Shown piece by piece: positions 1 through 6,524 of a stretch of 16,898 nucleotides of DNA (within the stretch, counting starts at the first letter, position 1; the number at the start of each line of letters is the position of its first letter). The notes below the pieces were generated by a model. It did no database searches and was not told the origin of the DNA. It was given only the letters and a program-made list of their open reading frames with translations. This stretch comes from Pseudomonadota bacterium. Lineage in GTDB: Bacteria > Pseudomonadota > Gammaproteobacteria > Xanthomonadales > Xanthomonadaceae. Made by a program: the position numbers and the translations under genes. The DNA lies in NCBI GenBank assembly GCA_023395465.1, contig JAEWZE010000146.1, positions 1 through 16,898 on the forward strand, written 5' to 3'.

Positions 1-101
1 CCGTCCGTCCGCTCACGCCATGCTCCCCAGGCGATGCGTGCGCCGGCATCGGGCACCGGTTGCCTGGCGCCACGTCGCGGGTGGCCCCAGCGGACGCCCA
101 C

Positions 102-137
102 AAAAAAGCCCCGCAGGCAGGGGGGGCCGGCGGGGCT
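102..137 (-). terminator. Intrinsic terminator of the small RNA (and of polA read-through)
   Basis: Read on the minus strand, GCCCCGC (136-130) pairs with GCGGGGC (114-108) around a 15-nt C-rich loop and is followed by six T (107-102). This is a complete Rho-independent terminator pointing away from polA. It lies about 240 nt past the polA stop, so it most likely ends the small RNA and also any polA transcript that reads through. Confidence 0.85.
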
Positions 138-222
138 CGGGGAACGGGACTCGGGGAGAAGTCTTACGTTCCGGATCTGCTCCAGGGGATGGGAGGAGAT
201 CAGCGACAGACCTTGCATCTGT
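102..222 (-). ncRNA. sX13: sX13-like small RNA with C-rich hairpin loops, downstream of polA
   Basis: On the minus strand, between the polA stop and the terminator at 102-137, three consecutive hairpins can be drawn. Hairpin A (174-201) has the outer stem GATCT/AGATC and a loop rich in CCC and CCCC. Hairpin B (141-172) has stem GGAACG/CGTTCC with an inner stem GACT/AGTC and loop TCTCCCCG. The terminator hairpin (108-136) has a loop with seven C in a row. From memory, the Xanthomonas small RNA sX13 is about 115 nt, sits next to polA and acts through C-rich loops that pair with G-rich ribosome binding regions. Locus, size and architecture all fit, but I could not align sequences. The 5' end is inferred from a weak -10 (CATATA, 230-235). 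Protein coding is unlikely: no supported reading frame lies in 1-377, and I see no gene in 1-101. Confidence 0.65.
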
Positions 223-235
223 CGCGAGCTATATG
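203..235 (-). promoter_or_regulatory. 8-bp inverted repeat and weak -10 at the presumed small-RNA start
   Basis: GCGACAGA (203-210) and TCTGTCGC (218-225) form a perfect 8-bp inverted repeat around a 7-nt spacer. Immediately upstream on the minus strand is CATATA (235-230), the only -10-like element before the small RNA. I found no good -35 at 16-18 nt. The repeat straddles the expected start point, so it is either a 5' hairpin of a slightly longer RNA or an operator. Confidence 0.35.
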
Positions 236-377
236 ACCACCACGCACATTGAGAGTTCGTGAAGATCGCGCTAGCGGACCGGAAGAATTCAGCCCGCGTT
301 TACCTGCTTCCTCGGGCGGCGCCAGCGCATTTCGCGGCGCCCGTCACGGAATCCGGCAGCGGACGCTGCCGCAGGCC

Positions 378-3155
378 TCAGTGGGCCTGATCCCAGTCCA
401 TTCCGACCCCGGAATCCACCACCAGCGGAACACGCAGTTCCGCCGCTGCGGCCATCCGCGCCGGCGCTTCGCGCAGCAGGGTGTCGACGAATCCTTCGTC
501 GACCTCGAACACCAGTTCGTCGTGCACCTGCAGGATCATCTGCGCCGCCGCGCCCTGCCCGTCCAGCCAGCGGTCGATGTCGATCATCGCGCGCTTGATG
601 ATGTCCGCCGCGGTGCCCTGCATCGGCGCGTTGATCGCGGCGCGTTCGGCGCCGGCGCGCTGGGCCTGGTTGCCGCGCTGGATGTATTCCAGGTACAGGC
701 GGCGGCCGAACACGGTTTCCACGTAGCCCTGCTCGCGCGCCTGCTGGCGGGTGCGCTCCATGAAATCGCGCACGCCCGGGTAGCGCGAGAAGTAGGTGGC
801 GATGTATTCCTGCGCCTCGCCGCGGCCGATGCCGAGGTTGCGCGCCAGCCCGAACGCGCCCATGCCGTACATCAGGCCGAAGTTGATCGCCTTGGCCGCG
901 CGCCGCTCGCTGCTGCTGACGTCCTCGAGCCGGCGCCCGAAGACCTCGGCCGCGGTCGCGCGGTGGATGTCGGCGCCAGCGGCGAAGGCCTGCAGCAGGC
1001 CGGCGTCGCCGGACAGGTGGGCCATGATCCGCAGCTCGATCTGCGAATAGTCGCAGGCGACCAGGCGCCGTCCGGGCGGCGCGACGAAGGCCCGGCGGAT
1101 GCGGCGCCCGTCCTCGGTGCGGATCGGGATGTTCTGCAGGTTCGGATCGCTGGAGGCCAGGCGGCCGGTGGCCGCGCCGGCCTGGTGGTAGCTGGTGTGC
1201 ACGCGGCCGGTGCCGGGATTGATCATCTCCGGCAATTTCTCGGTGTAGGTGCTGCGCAGCTTGGCCAGGCCGCGGTACTCCAGGATCACCCGCGGCAGCT
1301 CGTGCTGGTCGGCGATCGCCTCCAGCGCTTCCTCGTTGGTGCTGGGCTGGCCCTTCGGGGTCTTCACCAGCGCCGGCAGGCCCAGCTCGTCGAACAGCAG
1401 CGCCTGCAGCTGCTTGGGCGAGTCGAGGTTGAAACTGCGCCCGGCCAGTTCGGTGGCCTTCTGCTGGGCGGCGAGCATGCGCCGCGACAGGTCGGCGGTC
1501 TGCCGGCGCAGTTCCTCGGCATCGACCATCACGCCATTGGCCTCGATCCGCGCCAGCACCTGCACCAGCGGCATCTCGATCTCGCGGTACACCGCCTGCA
1601 GCGACGGCACCTGCGCCAGCTGCGCGGACAGCTGCCCATGCAGGCGCAGGGTGATGTCGGCATCCTCGGCGGCGTAGCGCGTCGCATCGTCGATCGCCAC
1701 CGCGTTGAACGGGATCTGTTTGGCACCCTTGCCGGCGACGGCCTCGTACACCACCGTCTCGTAGCCGAGCAGGCGCCGGGCCAGCGAGTCCATGTCGTGG
1801 CGCTGGCTGGAATTGAGCACGAAGCTCTCCAGCATCGTGTCCTCGGCATAGCCGCGCAGGTCGATCCCGAGCCGGCGCAGGATGTGCAGGTCGTACTTGC
1901 CGTGCTGGCCGATCTTGCGCACGGCCGAATCCTCCAGCAGCGGACGCAGCGCCTGCAGCGCTTCCTCGCGGGGGACCTGCGCCGGTACGCCGGGATAGTC
2001 GTGGCCCAGCGGCAGGTAGGCCGCACGGCCGGATTCGGCGGCGAAGCTGATCCCGACCAGGTTGGCGCGCAGCGGATCGAGCGAGTCGGTTTCGGTGTCG
2101 AGCGCGAAGCAGCCGGCCTGGCGCAGGTCGGCGATCCAGGCCGCCAGGCGGGTGCCGTCGAGCAGGGTCTCGTAGCTGCCGGGCGCGGCCAGGGCGGGAT
2201 CGGGCGGCGGGGCGTCGGCGTCGGCCGGCGCGGCGTAGCGGCCGCTGCCGCGGGCGCGACCGGGCTCCTTTTCGGCCGCGTCGGCCACGCTGCCGCCTTC
2301 GAGCTCCTTGAGCGCCTGGTTGAAGCCGTAGCGCGCGTACAGCTCGCGCAGGACGTCCAGGTCGCGCTCGCGCAGCGCCAGCGCCTGCGGCGCGGCGGCC
2401 AGCTCGACATCGGTCTTGATCGTCGCCAGCTGGCGGCTCAGCGGCAACTGTGCGAGCGCTTCGCGCAGGCTCTCGCCGATCTTGCCCTTCACCGCGCCGG
2501 CACCGGCGATCACCGCATCCAGCGTGCCGTGCTCGGCCAGCCACTTGGCGGCGGTCTTGGGCCCGCACTTGGGCACGCCGGGGATGTTGTCGACGCTGTC
2601 GCCCATCAGCGCGAGCATGTCGACGATCTGGTCCGGGCGCACGCCGAACTTCGCCATCACCGCCTCGACGCTGTCCAGGCGGCTGCCGGTCATCGTGTTG
2701 ACCAGCTCCACCAGGCCCTGGCCGGGCGCCGGCTCGCGCACCAGCTGGGCGAAATCCTTGTCGCTGGTGGAGATGGTGACGTCGATGCCGTCTGCCGCGC
2801 CCTGCAGCGCCAGCGTGCCGATCACGTCGTCGGCCTCCACGCCCGGTTCGCGCAGGATGGTGAAGCCCAGCGCCTCGACGATCCGGCACATCGGCTCGAC
2901 CTGCGCGCGCAGGTCGTCGGGCATCGGCGGGCGGTTGGCCTTGTATTGCGGGTACAGCGCCTCGCGGAAGGTCGGACCGCTGGCGTCGACCACGAAGGCG
3001 GCGTAGTCGGGCTTTTCCTTGAGCGTGGCGCGCAGCATGTTGACCACGCCGAACAGCGCCCCGGTCGGCTCGCCGTCGCCATTGGTCAGCGGCGGCAGCG
3101 CGTGGAAGGCGCGGAACAGGTAGGAGGAACCGTCGATCAGTACGAGTCTGGGCAT
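378..3155 (-). CDS. polA: DNA polymerase I
   Basis: This cytoplasmic repair and Okazaki-fragment polymerase has 925 residues, about the usual length (E. coli 928). The N-terminal 5'-nuclease domain starts at LVLIDGSSYLFRAFHAL. A low-complexity Ala/Pro linker lies around residues 290-330. The 3'-5' exonuclease domain looks active: it keeps the metal-binding DTE at D353/E355 and a YAAEDAD motif. The polymerase domain carries motif A DYSQIELR (D702), motif B RRAAKAINFGLMYG and motif C VHDELVFEV (D879); the two aspartates match E. coli D705 and D882. The ATG at 3155 opens directly on the conserved N-terminus. It has no Shine-Dalgarno sequence but a -10-like hexamer 6 nt upstream. DUF2782 is divergent on the other side, as in other gammaproteobacteria. 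Nothing looks truncated. Confidence 0.98.
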   Translation of the reverse strand: MPRLVLIDGSSYLFRAFHALPPLTNGDGEPTGALFGVVNMLRATLKEKPDYAAFVVDASGPTFREALYPQYKANRPPMPDDLRAQVEPMCRIVEALGFTILREPGVEADDVIGTLALQGAADGIDVTISTSDKDFAQLVREPAPGQGLVELVNTMTGSRLDSVEAVMAKFGVRPDQIVDMLALMGDSVDNIPGVPKCGPKTAAKWLAEHGTLDAVIAGAGAVKGKIGESLREALAQLPLSRQLATIKTDVELAAAPQALALRERDLDVLRELYARYGFNQALKELEGGSVADAAEKEPGRARGSGRYAAPADADAPPPDPALAAPGSYETLLDGTRLAAWIADLRQAGCFALDTETDSLDPLRANLVGISFAAESGRAAYLPLGHDYPGVPAQVPREEALQALRPLLEDSAVRKIGQHGKYDLHILRRLGIDLRGYAEDTMLESFVLNSSQRHDMDSLARRLLGYETVVYEAVAGKGAKQIPFNAVAIDDATRYAAEDADITLRLHGQLSAQLAQVPSLQAVYREIEMPLVQVLARIEANGVMVDAEELRRQTADLSRRMLAAQQKATELAGRSFNLDSPKQLQALLFDELGLPALVKTPKGQPSTNEEALEAIADQHELPRVILEYRGLAKLRSTYTEKLPEMINPGTGRVHTSYHQAGAATGRLASSDPNLQNIPIRTEDGRRIRRAFVAPPGRRLVACDYSQIELRIMAHLSGDAGLLQAFAAGADIHRATAAEVFGRRLEDVSSSERRAAKAINFGLMYGMGAFGLARNLGIGRGEAQEYIATYFSRYPGVRDFMERTRQQAREQGYVETVFGRRLYLEYIQRGNQAQRAGAERAAINAPMQGTAADIIKRAMIDIDRWLDGQGAAAQMILQVHDELVFEVDEGFVDTLLREAPARMAAAAELRVPLVVDSGVGMDWDQAH

Positions 3156-3161
3156 CGGCTG

Positions 3162-3167
3162 ATTCTA
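3162..3167 (-). promoter_or_regulatory. polA -10 element TAGAAT, leaderless arrangement
   Basis: On the minus strand TAGAAT (5 of 6 to TATAAT) ends 6 nt before the polA ATG, so the expected transcription start falls on or next to the start codon. There is no Shine-Dalgarno sequence between them and no convincing -35. The same hexamer at the same distance precedes uvrD. Confidence 0.5.
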
Positions 3168-3253
3168 CGCGCCCGGCCCGACGGCTCCGCCCGATCCGCG
3201 CGACGCGCCGGACGCGCCGTCTTCACCCTCGCCCCGGCTTGATCCGGCATGCG

Positions 3254-3259
3254 CATAAT
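3254..3259 (+). promoter_or_regulatory. Candidate -10 (CATAAT) for the DUF2782 lipoprotein gene
   Basis: CATAAT matches TATAAT at 5 of 6 positions and lies 28 nt before the preferred ATG at 3288, which would give a leader of about 20 nt. No recognisable -35 stands at the right distance. The support is the match itself and the fact that this is the only AT-rich word in the polA / lipoprotein divergent gap. Confidence 0.35.
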
Positions 3260-3287
3260 GACCGTCCCGCCACGCCGGATCGCCGCC

Positions 3288-3587
3288 ATGCACGCCCGCC
3301 GCCCGTTCACGCCCCTGCTCCTGTCCGCGCTGCTGCTGGCGCTGGGCGCCTGCGCCACGACCGCCCCGGCCAGCGTGGAGATCCCGCCTGGCGCCGAGGA
3401 GAACGTCCGCACCGAAGCCAACGGCGACGTCATCACCGAATACCGGGTCAACGGCGAGCTGCGCGTGGTCCAGGTGCAGCCTTCGCGCGGACCGGCCTAC
3501 ATGCTGTACGTCCGCGACGGCCGCGTGCTGTCCACGCGCGAAGGCGACGATCCGCCGCAGACCTATTTCAAGCTGTTCGGCTGGTGA
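3288..3587 (+). CDS. Small DUF2782-family lipoprotein
   Basis: With the ATG at 3288 the product is 99 residues. A short basic start (MHARRPF) is followed by a hydrophobic stretch ending in the lipobox LGAC, with the acylated cysteine at position 22. It is therefore an exported, lipid-anchored protein of about 78 mature residues. The body is a small, probably beta-rich domain with RVNGELRVVQVQPSRGPAYMLY and ending TYFKLFGW, which I recognise as DUF2782. In other gammaproteobacteria DUF2782 genes also lie beside polA; no biochemical function is known to me. An upstream in-frame ATG at 3249 would add 13 residues before the signal peptide and overlap the candidate -10, so I prefer 3288. A Gfo/Idh/MocA gene follows after 28 nt and is probably co-transcribed. 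Confidence 0.88.
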   Translation: MHARRPFTPLLLSALLLALGACATTAPASVEIPPGAEENVRTEANGDVITEYRVNGELRVVQVQPSRGPAYMLYVRDGRVLSTREGDDPPQTYFKLFGW

Positions 3588-3615
3588 CCCGCCGCGGCCT
3601 GCCGGCGACTCGGGC

Positions 3616-4704
3616 ATGAGCCGGCCGCTGGAGGTCGCGCTGGTCGGCTACGGCTACGCCGGCCGGGTGTTCCACGCGCCGCTGGTGGCGCATACGCCCG
3701 GCCTGCGGCTGCGCGTGGTGGTCTCCCGCGATGCCGCGCGCGTGCAGGCCGACTTCCCGCAGGCCGAGGTGGTCGCCGATCCGGCGCAGGCCTTCGCGAT
3801 GCCGGGCATCGACCTGGTGGTCATCGCCGCGCCCAATGCGGTGCACGCGCCGCTGGCGATCGCGGCGTTGCGGACCGGATGCCACGTCCTGGTCGACAAG
3901 CCCTTCGCCACCACCCTGGACGAGGCGCGCCAGGTGGCCGCGGCGGCCGCCTCGGCCGGACGCATCGCCAGCGTGTTCCAGAACCGGCGCTGGGACGCGG
4001 ACTTCCTCGCGCTGCGCGCGCTGGTCCAGTCCGGCGCACTGGGTGAGGTCGCCGAACTGCATTCGCACTTCGACCGGTTCCGTCCGCAGGTGCCCGACCG
4101 CTGGCGCGAGCGGCCCGGCGCCGGCGCCGGGCTGTGGTTCGACCTGGGCCCGCACCTGGTCGACCAGGTGCTGCAGCTGTTCGGCCTGCCGCTGTCGGTG
4201 CAGGCCGACATCGCGGCGCAGCGCGAGGGCGCGCTGGTCGACGACTTCTTCCACGTGGTGCTGCGCTATCCGCGCCTGCGCGCGGTCCTGCATGCCGGCG
4301 CGCTGGTGCCGGCCGGAACCCTGCGCTTCGCCGTGCACGGCAGCCGCGGCAGCTTCGTCAAGCACGGGCTGGACCCGCAGGAAGCGGCGCTGCGCGCCGG
4401 CATCGCGCCGGGCGGGGCGGACTGGGGCCACGATCCCCGGCCCGGCAGCGTGGCCCGTGTCGACGCCGATGGCTGTTTGGAGGAGCGCGAGTTTCCCGGC
4501 CCGCCCGGCGACTACAGCGCCTGCTACGTGGCGATGCGCGAGGCGATCCTCGGCCACGGCGCGCCGCCGGTCCGCCTGGACGAAGCGCTGCAGGTGATGC
4601 AGGTGCTCGAGGCCGGGCGCGAAAGCGCGGCCAGCGGCTGCGCGGTCGCGCTGCGCCCCGATCCGCTCAGCGCACCACCAGCACCGGCAGGTGGCCACGG
4701 CTGA
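3616..4704 (+). CDS. Gfo/Idh/MocA-family NAD(P)-dependent oxidoreductase
   Basis: This 362-residue cytoplasmic enzyme resembles E. coli YdgJ/YhhX. An N-terminal Rossmann fold opens with VALVGYGYAG. The conserved catalytic-lysine region is VLVDKPFATT, the DKP variant of the family EKP motif. The C-terminal substrate domain has FQNRRWDADF and GLWFDLGPHLVDQ, the segment typical of the YdgJ/YhhX subgroup. Members oxidise or reduce sugars, inositols or related polyols; the substrate here cannot be told. It follows the lipoprotein gene by 28 nt on the same strand. Its last 38 bp overlap the 3' end of the convergent universal stress gene, so the Pro/Ala/Gly-rich tail (APPAPAGGHG) is coded by sequence also used on the other strand. 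Confidence 0.93.
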   Translation: MSRPLEVALVGYGYAGRVFHAPLVAHTPGLRLRVVVSRDAARVQADFPQAEVVADPAQAFAMPGIDLVVIAAPNAVHAPLAIAALRTGCHVLVDKPFATTLDEARQVAAAAASAGRIASVFQNRRWDADFLALRALVQSGALGEVAELHSHFDRFRPQVPDRWRERPGAGAGLWFDLGPHLVDQVLQLFGLPLSVQADIAAQREGALVDDFFHVVLRYPRLRAVLHAGALVPAGTLRFAVHGSRGSFVKHGLDPQEAALRAGIAPGGADWGHDPRPGSVARVDADGCLEEREFPGPPGDYSACYVAMREAILGHGAPPVRLDEALQVMQVLEAGRESAASGCAVALRPDPLSAPPAPAGGHG

Positions 4705-5116
4705 CCACGGCCTGGGTCTGGCTGCCCAGCAGCAGCTTGCGCAGGCCGCGATGGCCATGCGAGGCCATCACGACCAGATCGGCGCCGCAGCGGTCGGCGG
4801 TTTCCAGGATCGCCTCGTCCGGCAGGCGCTCGGGAACGTAGACGGTCTCCAGTGCCACGCCCGCGGCCTGCGCGCGCTTGCGCGCATCCTCGAACACGGC
4901 CTGGGCTTCCGCCTCCTTCTGCCGGCGGCGCTCCTCGCGCAGTTCGCCGGTCAGCGCCATCGCCGACGGGTCGGCCGCCATCACGTCCTGCCATGGGTCG
5001 GACACCGTCACCAGCGTGGCCCTCGCCTGCAGCGCGGCCGCCAGCGCCAGCCCGGCGTCGAGCCCCTTGCCGGCCAGGTTGGAACCGTCACTGGCGATCA
5101 GGATGTGCCTGTACAT
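4667..5116 (-). CDS. Universal stress protein (UspA family)
   Basis: This single-domain Usp has 149 residues. It begins MYRHILIASDGS, the usual first beta strand with the ATP-contacting Asp. It ends with the nucleotide-binding pattern MASHGHRGLRKLLLGSQTQ (G-2x-G-9x-G-S), so it belongs to the ATP-binding type rather than the UspA type. The region around residues 57-72 is very charged (RRRQKEAEAQ). The start is fixed by a strong Shine-Dalgarno sequence GGAGGT (5127-5122), 5 nt before the ATG. An FNR/ANR-like box lies about 65 nt upstream of the ATG, suggesting induction under low oxygen, as known for several Usp genes in pseudomonads. The coding end overlaps the convergent oxidoreductase by 38 bp. 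The upstream gene gnd is on the same strand, 93 nt away. Confidence 0.94.
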   Translation of the reverse strand: MYRHILIASDGSNLAGKGLDAGLALAAALQARATLVTVSDPWQDVMAADPSAMALTGELREERRRQKEAEAQAVFEDARKRAQAAGVALETVYVPERLPDEAILETADRCGADLVVMASHGHRGLRKLLLGSQTQAVVSRGHLPVLVVR

Positions 5117-5132
5117 GGAACACCTCCGCTGT

Positions 5133-5149
5133 CATGGGACCGGCCCATG
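5133..5149. repeat. 6-bp inverted repeat in the usp upstream region
   Basis: CATGGG (5133-5138) and CCCATG (5144-5149) flank ACCGG. The element lies just upstream of the usp ribosome binding site and overlaps the candidate -10 of the FNR-type promoter. It could be an operator or a hairpin at the 3' end of gnd mRNA. No T-tract follows on either strand, so it is not a standard terminator. Confidence 0.35.
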
Positions 5150-5188
5150 GAACCACGTCCGGCGGCCGCATGCATTGATCCTGGACAA
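5147..5188 (-). promoter_or_regulatory. Candidate FNR/ANR-type box and class II promoter for the universal stress gene
   Basis: TTGATCCTGGACAA (5175-5188) matches the FNR/ANR consensus TTGAY-N4-RTCAA at 9 of 10 positions, with one half-site perfect. If it is centred at -41.5, as in class II activated promoters, the start would be about 5140. A -10-like TTCCAT (minus strand, 5152-5147) then falls exactly at -12 to -7. The fit of site, spacing and downstream gene type is the argument; binding is inferred. Confidence 0.5.
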
Positions 5189-5209
5189 GCGCGACCGGCG
5201 CGGCGCCGC

Positions 5210-6115
5210 TCAGCCCGGTTTCGTGCCGTGGCCGCCGAAGGCCGCGCGCATCGCCGCCAGCATGCGGTCGGCGAAGGCATTGTCCTGGCGCGAGCGCAGC
5301 CGTTCGATCAGCGACTGGGTGATCACCGGCGCGGGCACGTCGAGCTCGATCGCCTCGGCCACGGTCCAGCGGCCCTCGCCGGAGTCGGGAACGAAGGGCG
5401 CGATCCCGTCCAGGCCCGGGTTGGCCTTCAGCGCCTCGGCGGTGAGGTCGAGCAGCCACGAGCGCACCACCGAACCGTGCCGCCACAGCTCCGCCAGCCC
5501 CGCGAGATCGGGCACCAGGTCGGCGCGCCGCTCGAGGATCGCGAAGCCTTCGGCATAGGCCTGCATCATTCCGTATTCGATGCCGTTGTGGACCATCTTG
5601 GCGTAATGCCCGGCGCCGCTCGGCCCGACGTGCGCCCAGCCGCGATCGGGCGCCGGCGCCAGCGTGCGCAGCAGCGGCGCCAGACGGGCGACGACCGCCT
5701 CGTCGCCACCGGCCATCAGGCTGTAGCCCTCCTCCAGTCCCCACACGCCACCGCTGGTGCCGACGTCGACGTAGCCGATGCCCGCTTCGCGCAGCGCCTG
5801 CGCGCGCCGCTGGCTGTCGCGGTACCAGGAGTTCCCGCCGTCCACCAGCACGTCGCCCGGCGAGAGCAGCGGACGCAGCGTCTCGATGCTGGCGTCGACC
5901 ACCTCGCCGGCCGGCACCATCATCCACAGCACGCGCGGCTGGTCGCGGCCCGTGGCCAGCCCCTCGGGCGTCGCCGCCACGGCGATACCGTCCGCCGCGA
6001 GCGCGTCGCGCGCCGCCGGCGATGGATCGAAGCCGGTCACTGCATGTCCGCCGCGATGCAGGCGTCGCGCCATGTTCGCGCCCATCCGGCCCAGTCCGAT
6101 CATGCCCAGCTGCAT
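5210..6115 (-). CDS. gnd: 6-phosphogluconate dehydrogenase, decarboxylating, short (probably NAD-dependent) form
   Basis: This enzyme oxidises 6-phosphogluconate to ribulose 5-phosphate and CO2. The 301 residues fit the short GntZ/YqeC-type class (about 300) rather than the ~470-residue classical enzyme. It shows the Rossmann motif GLGRMGANM at the start, the substrate loop DGGNSWYRD, GTSGGVWGLEEGY, and the catalytic segment GHYAKMVHNGIEYGMMQAYAEG with K173, N177 and E180. An acidic residue (D30 in GFDPSP) ends the second beta strand, where NADP enzymes carry a basic or hydroxyl pair, suggesting NAD preference. The ATG at 6115 is supported by AAGGAG 6 nt upstream; a longer frame continuing upstream has no family similarity. 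The 81-residue hypothetical gene diverges from it, and usp follows downstream. Confidence 0.95.
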   Translation of the reverse strand: MQLGMIGLGRMGANMARRLHRGGHAVTGFDPSPAARDALAADGIAVAATPEGLATGRDQPRVLWMMVPAGEVVDASIETLRPLLSPGDVLVDGGNSWYRDSQRRAQALREAGIGYVDVGTSGGVWGLEEGYSLMAGGDEAVVARLAPLLRTLAPAPDRGWAHVGPSGAGHYAKMVHNGIEYGMMQAYAEGFAILERRADLVPDLAGLAELWRHGSVVRSWLLDLTAEALKANPGLDGIAPFVPDSGEGRWTVAEAIELDVPAPVITQSLIERLRSRQDNAFADRMLAAMRAAFGGHGTKPG

Positions 6116-6121
6116 CGCGTG

Positions 6122-6127
6122 CTCCTT
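6122..6127 (-). promoter_or_regulatory. Ribosome binding site deciding the gnd start
   Basis: AAGGAG on the minus strand, 6 nt before the ATG at 6115, is a near-consensus Shine-Dalgarno sequence. It selects this ATG over a frame that stays open 108 codons further upstream. Confidence 0.8.
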
Positions 6128-6253
6128 GCCGTGGTCAGGATCCCCATCATGCCCCGGCCCGCGTCGTGCGCGCGGCACGGCACGGCCGACGGGCCGTTTC
6201 ACGTGACCTCCAGCGCCCCGCGCCGACACTGGCCACCCCACGCGGAACACGGC

Positions 6254-6499
6254 ATGTACGGACGTGAACGACGCCGCCGGCAGCAGGACGACCCGCGCGC
6301 GCTGCGCGAGGGGTTGACTCCTGCGCAGCTGCAGGCGCTGGAAACCCTGGAATACTTCAACTGGACGCTGAAGTTCGTGCGCCGGCCGATGTTCCAGGAC
6401 CCGATCCCGGTGGTGATCGACCGCGATGGCGTACGCCATGCGGTGCTGCTTGCGGACGGCAGCCTCGACGAATCGCCGGGCTTCGCCATCCGCAAGTGA
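6254..6499 (+). CDS. Conserved-looking small hypothetical protein (81 aa)
   Basis: I do not recognise a named family. The 81-residue product starts with a very basic stretch (MYGRERRRRQQDD). It continues with an amphipathic helix LTPAQLQALETLEYFNW and a second half FQDPIPVVIDRDGVRHAVL that reads like a small beta hairpin, ending SPGFAIRK. There is no signal peptide or membrane segment, so it should be cytoplasmic. I believe in it because its amino-acid make-up (aromatic residues, alternating hydrophobics) is unlike the Arg/Ala/Pro-rich shadow frames, and because it fills the gap between gnd and uvrD exactly. The ATG at 6254 has only a weak GGAA upstream. The frame is open much further upstream, but that part is antisense to gnd and usp. 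Confidence 0.75.
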   Translation: MYGRERRRRQQDDPRALREGLTPAQLQALETLEYFNWTLKFVRRPMFQDPIPVVIDRDGVRHAVLLADGSLDESPGFAIRK

Positions 6500-6524
6500 A
6501 CGCGCGGCCGCTCCCGGACTCGCG

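Noticed and set aside
249..3242. 997-codon open frame opposite polA
   Set aside because: It is antisense to a clear polA with all motifs; its product is His/Arg/Gln/Ala-rich without domains. Such frames are common opposite genes in very GC-rich DNA.
6116..6439. N-terminal extension of gnd by 108 codons
   Set aside because: The ribosome binding site and the Rossmann motif place the start at 6115; the extension is antisense to the 81-residue gene.
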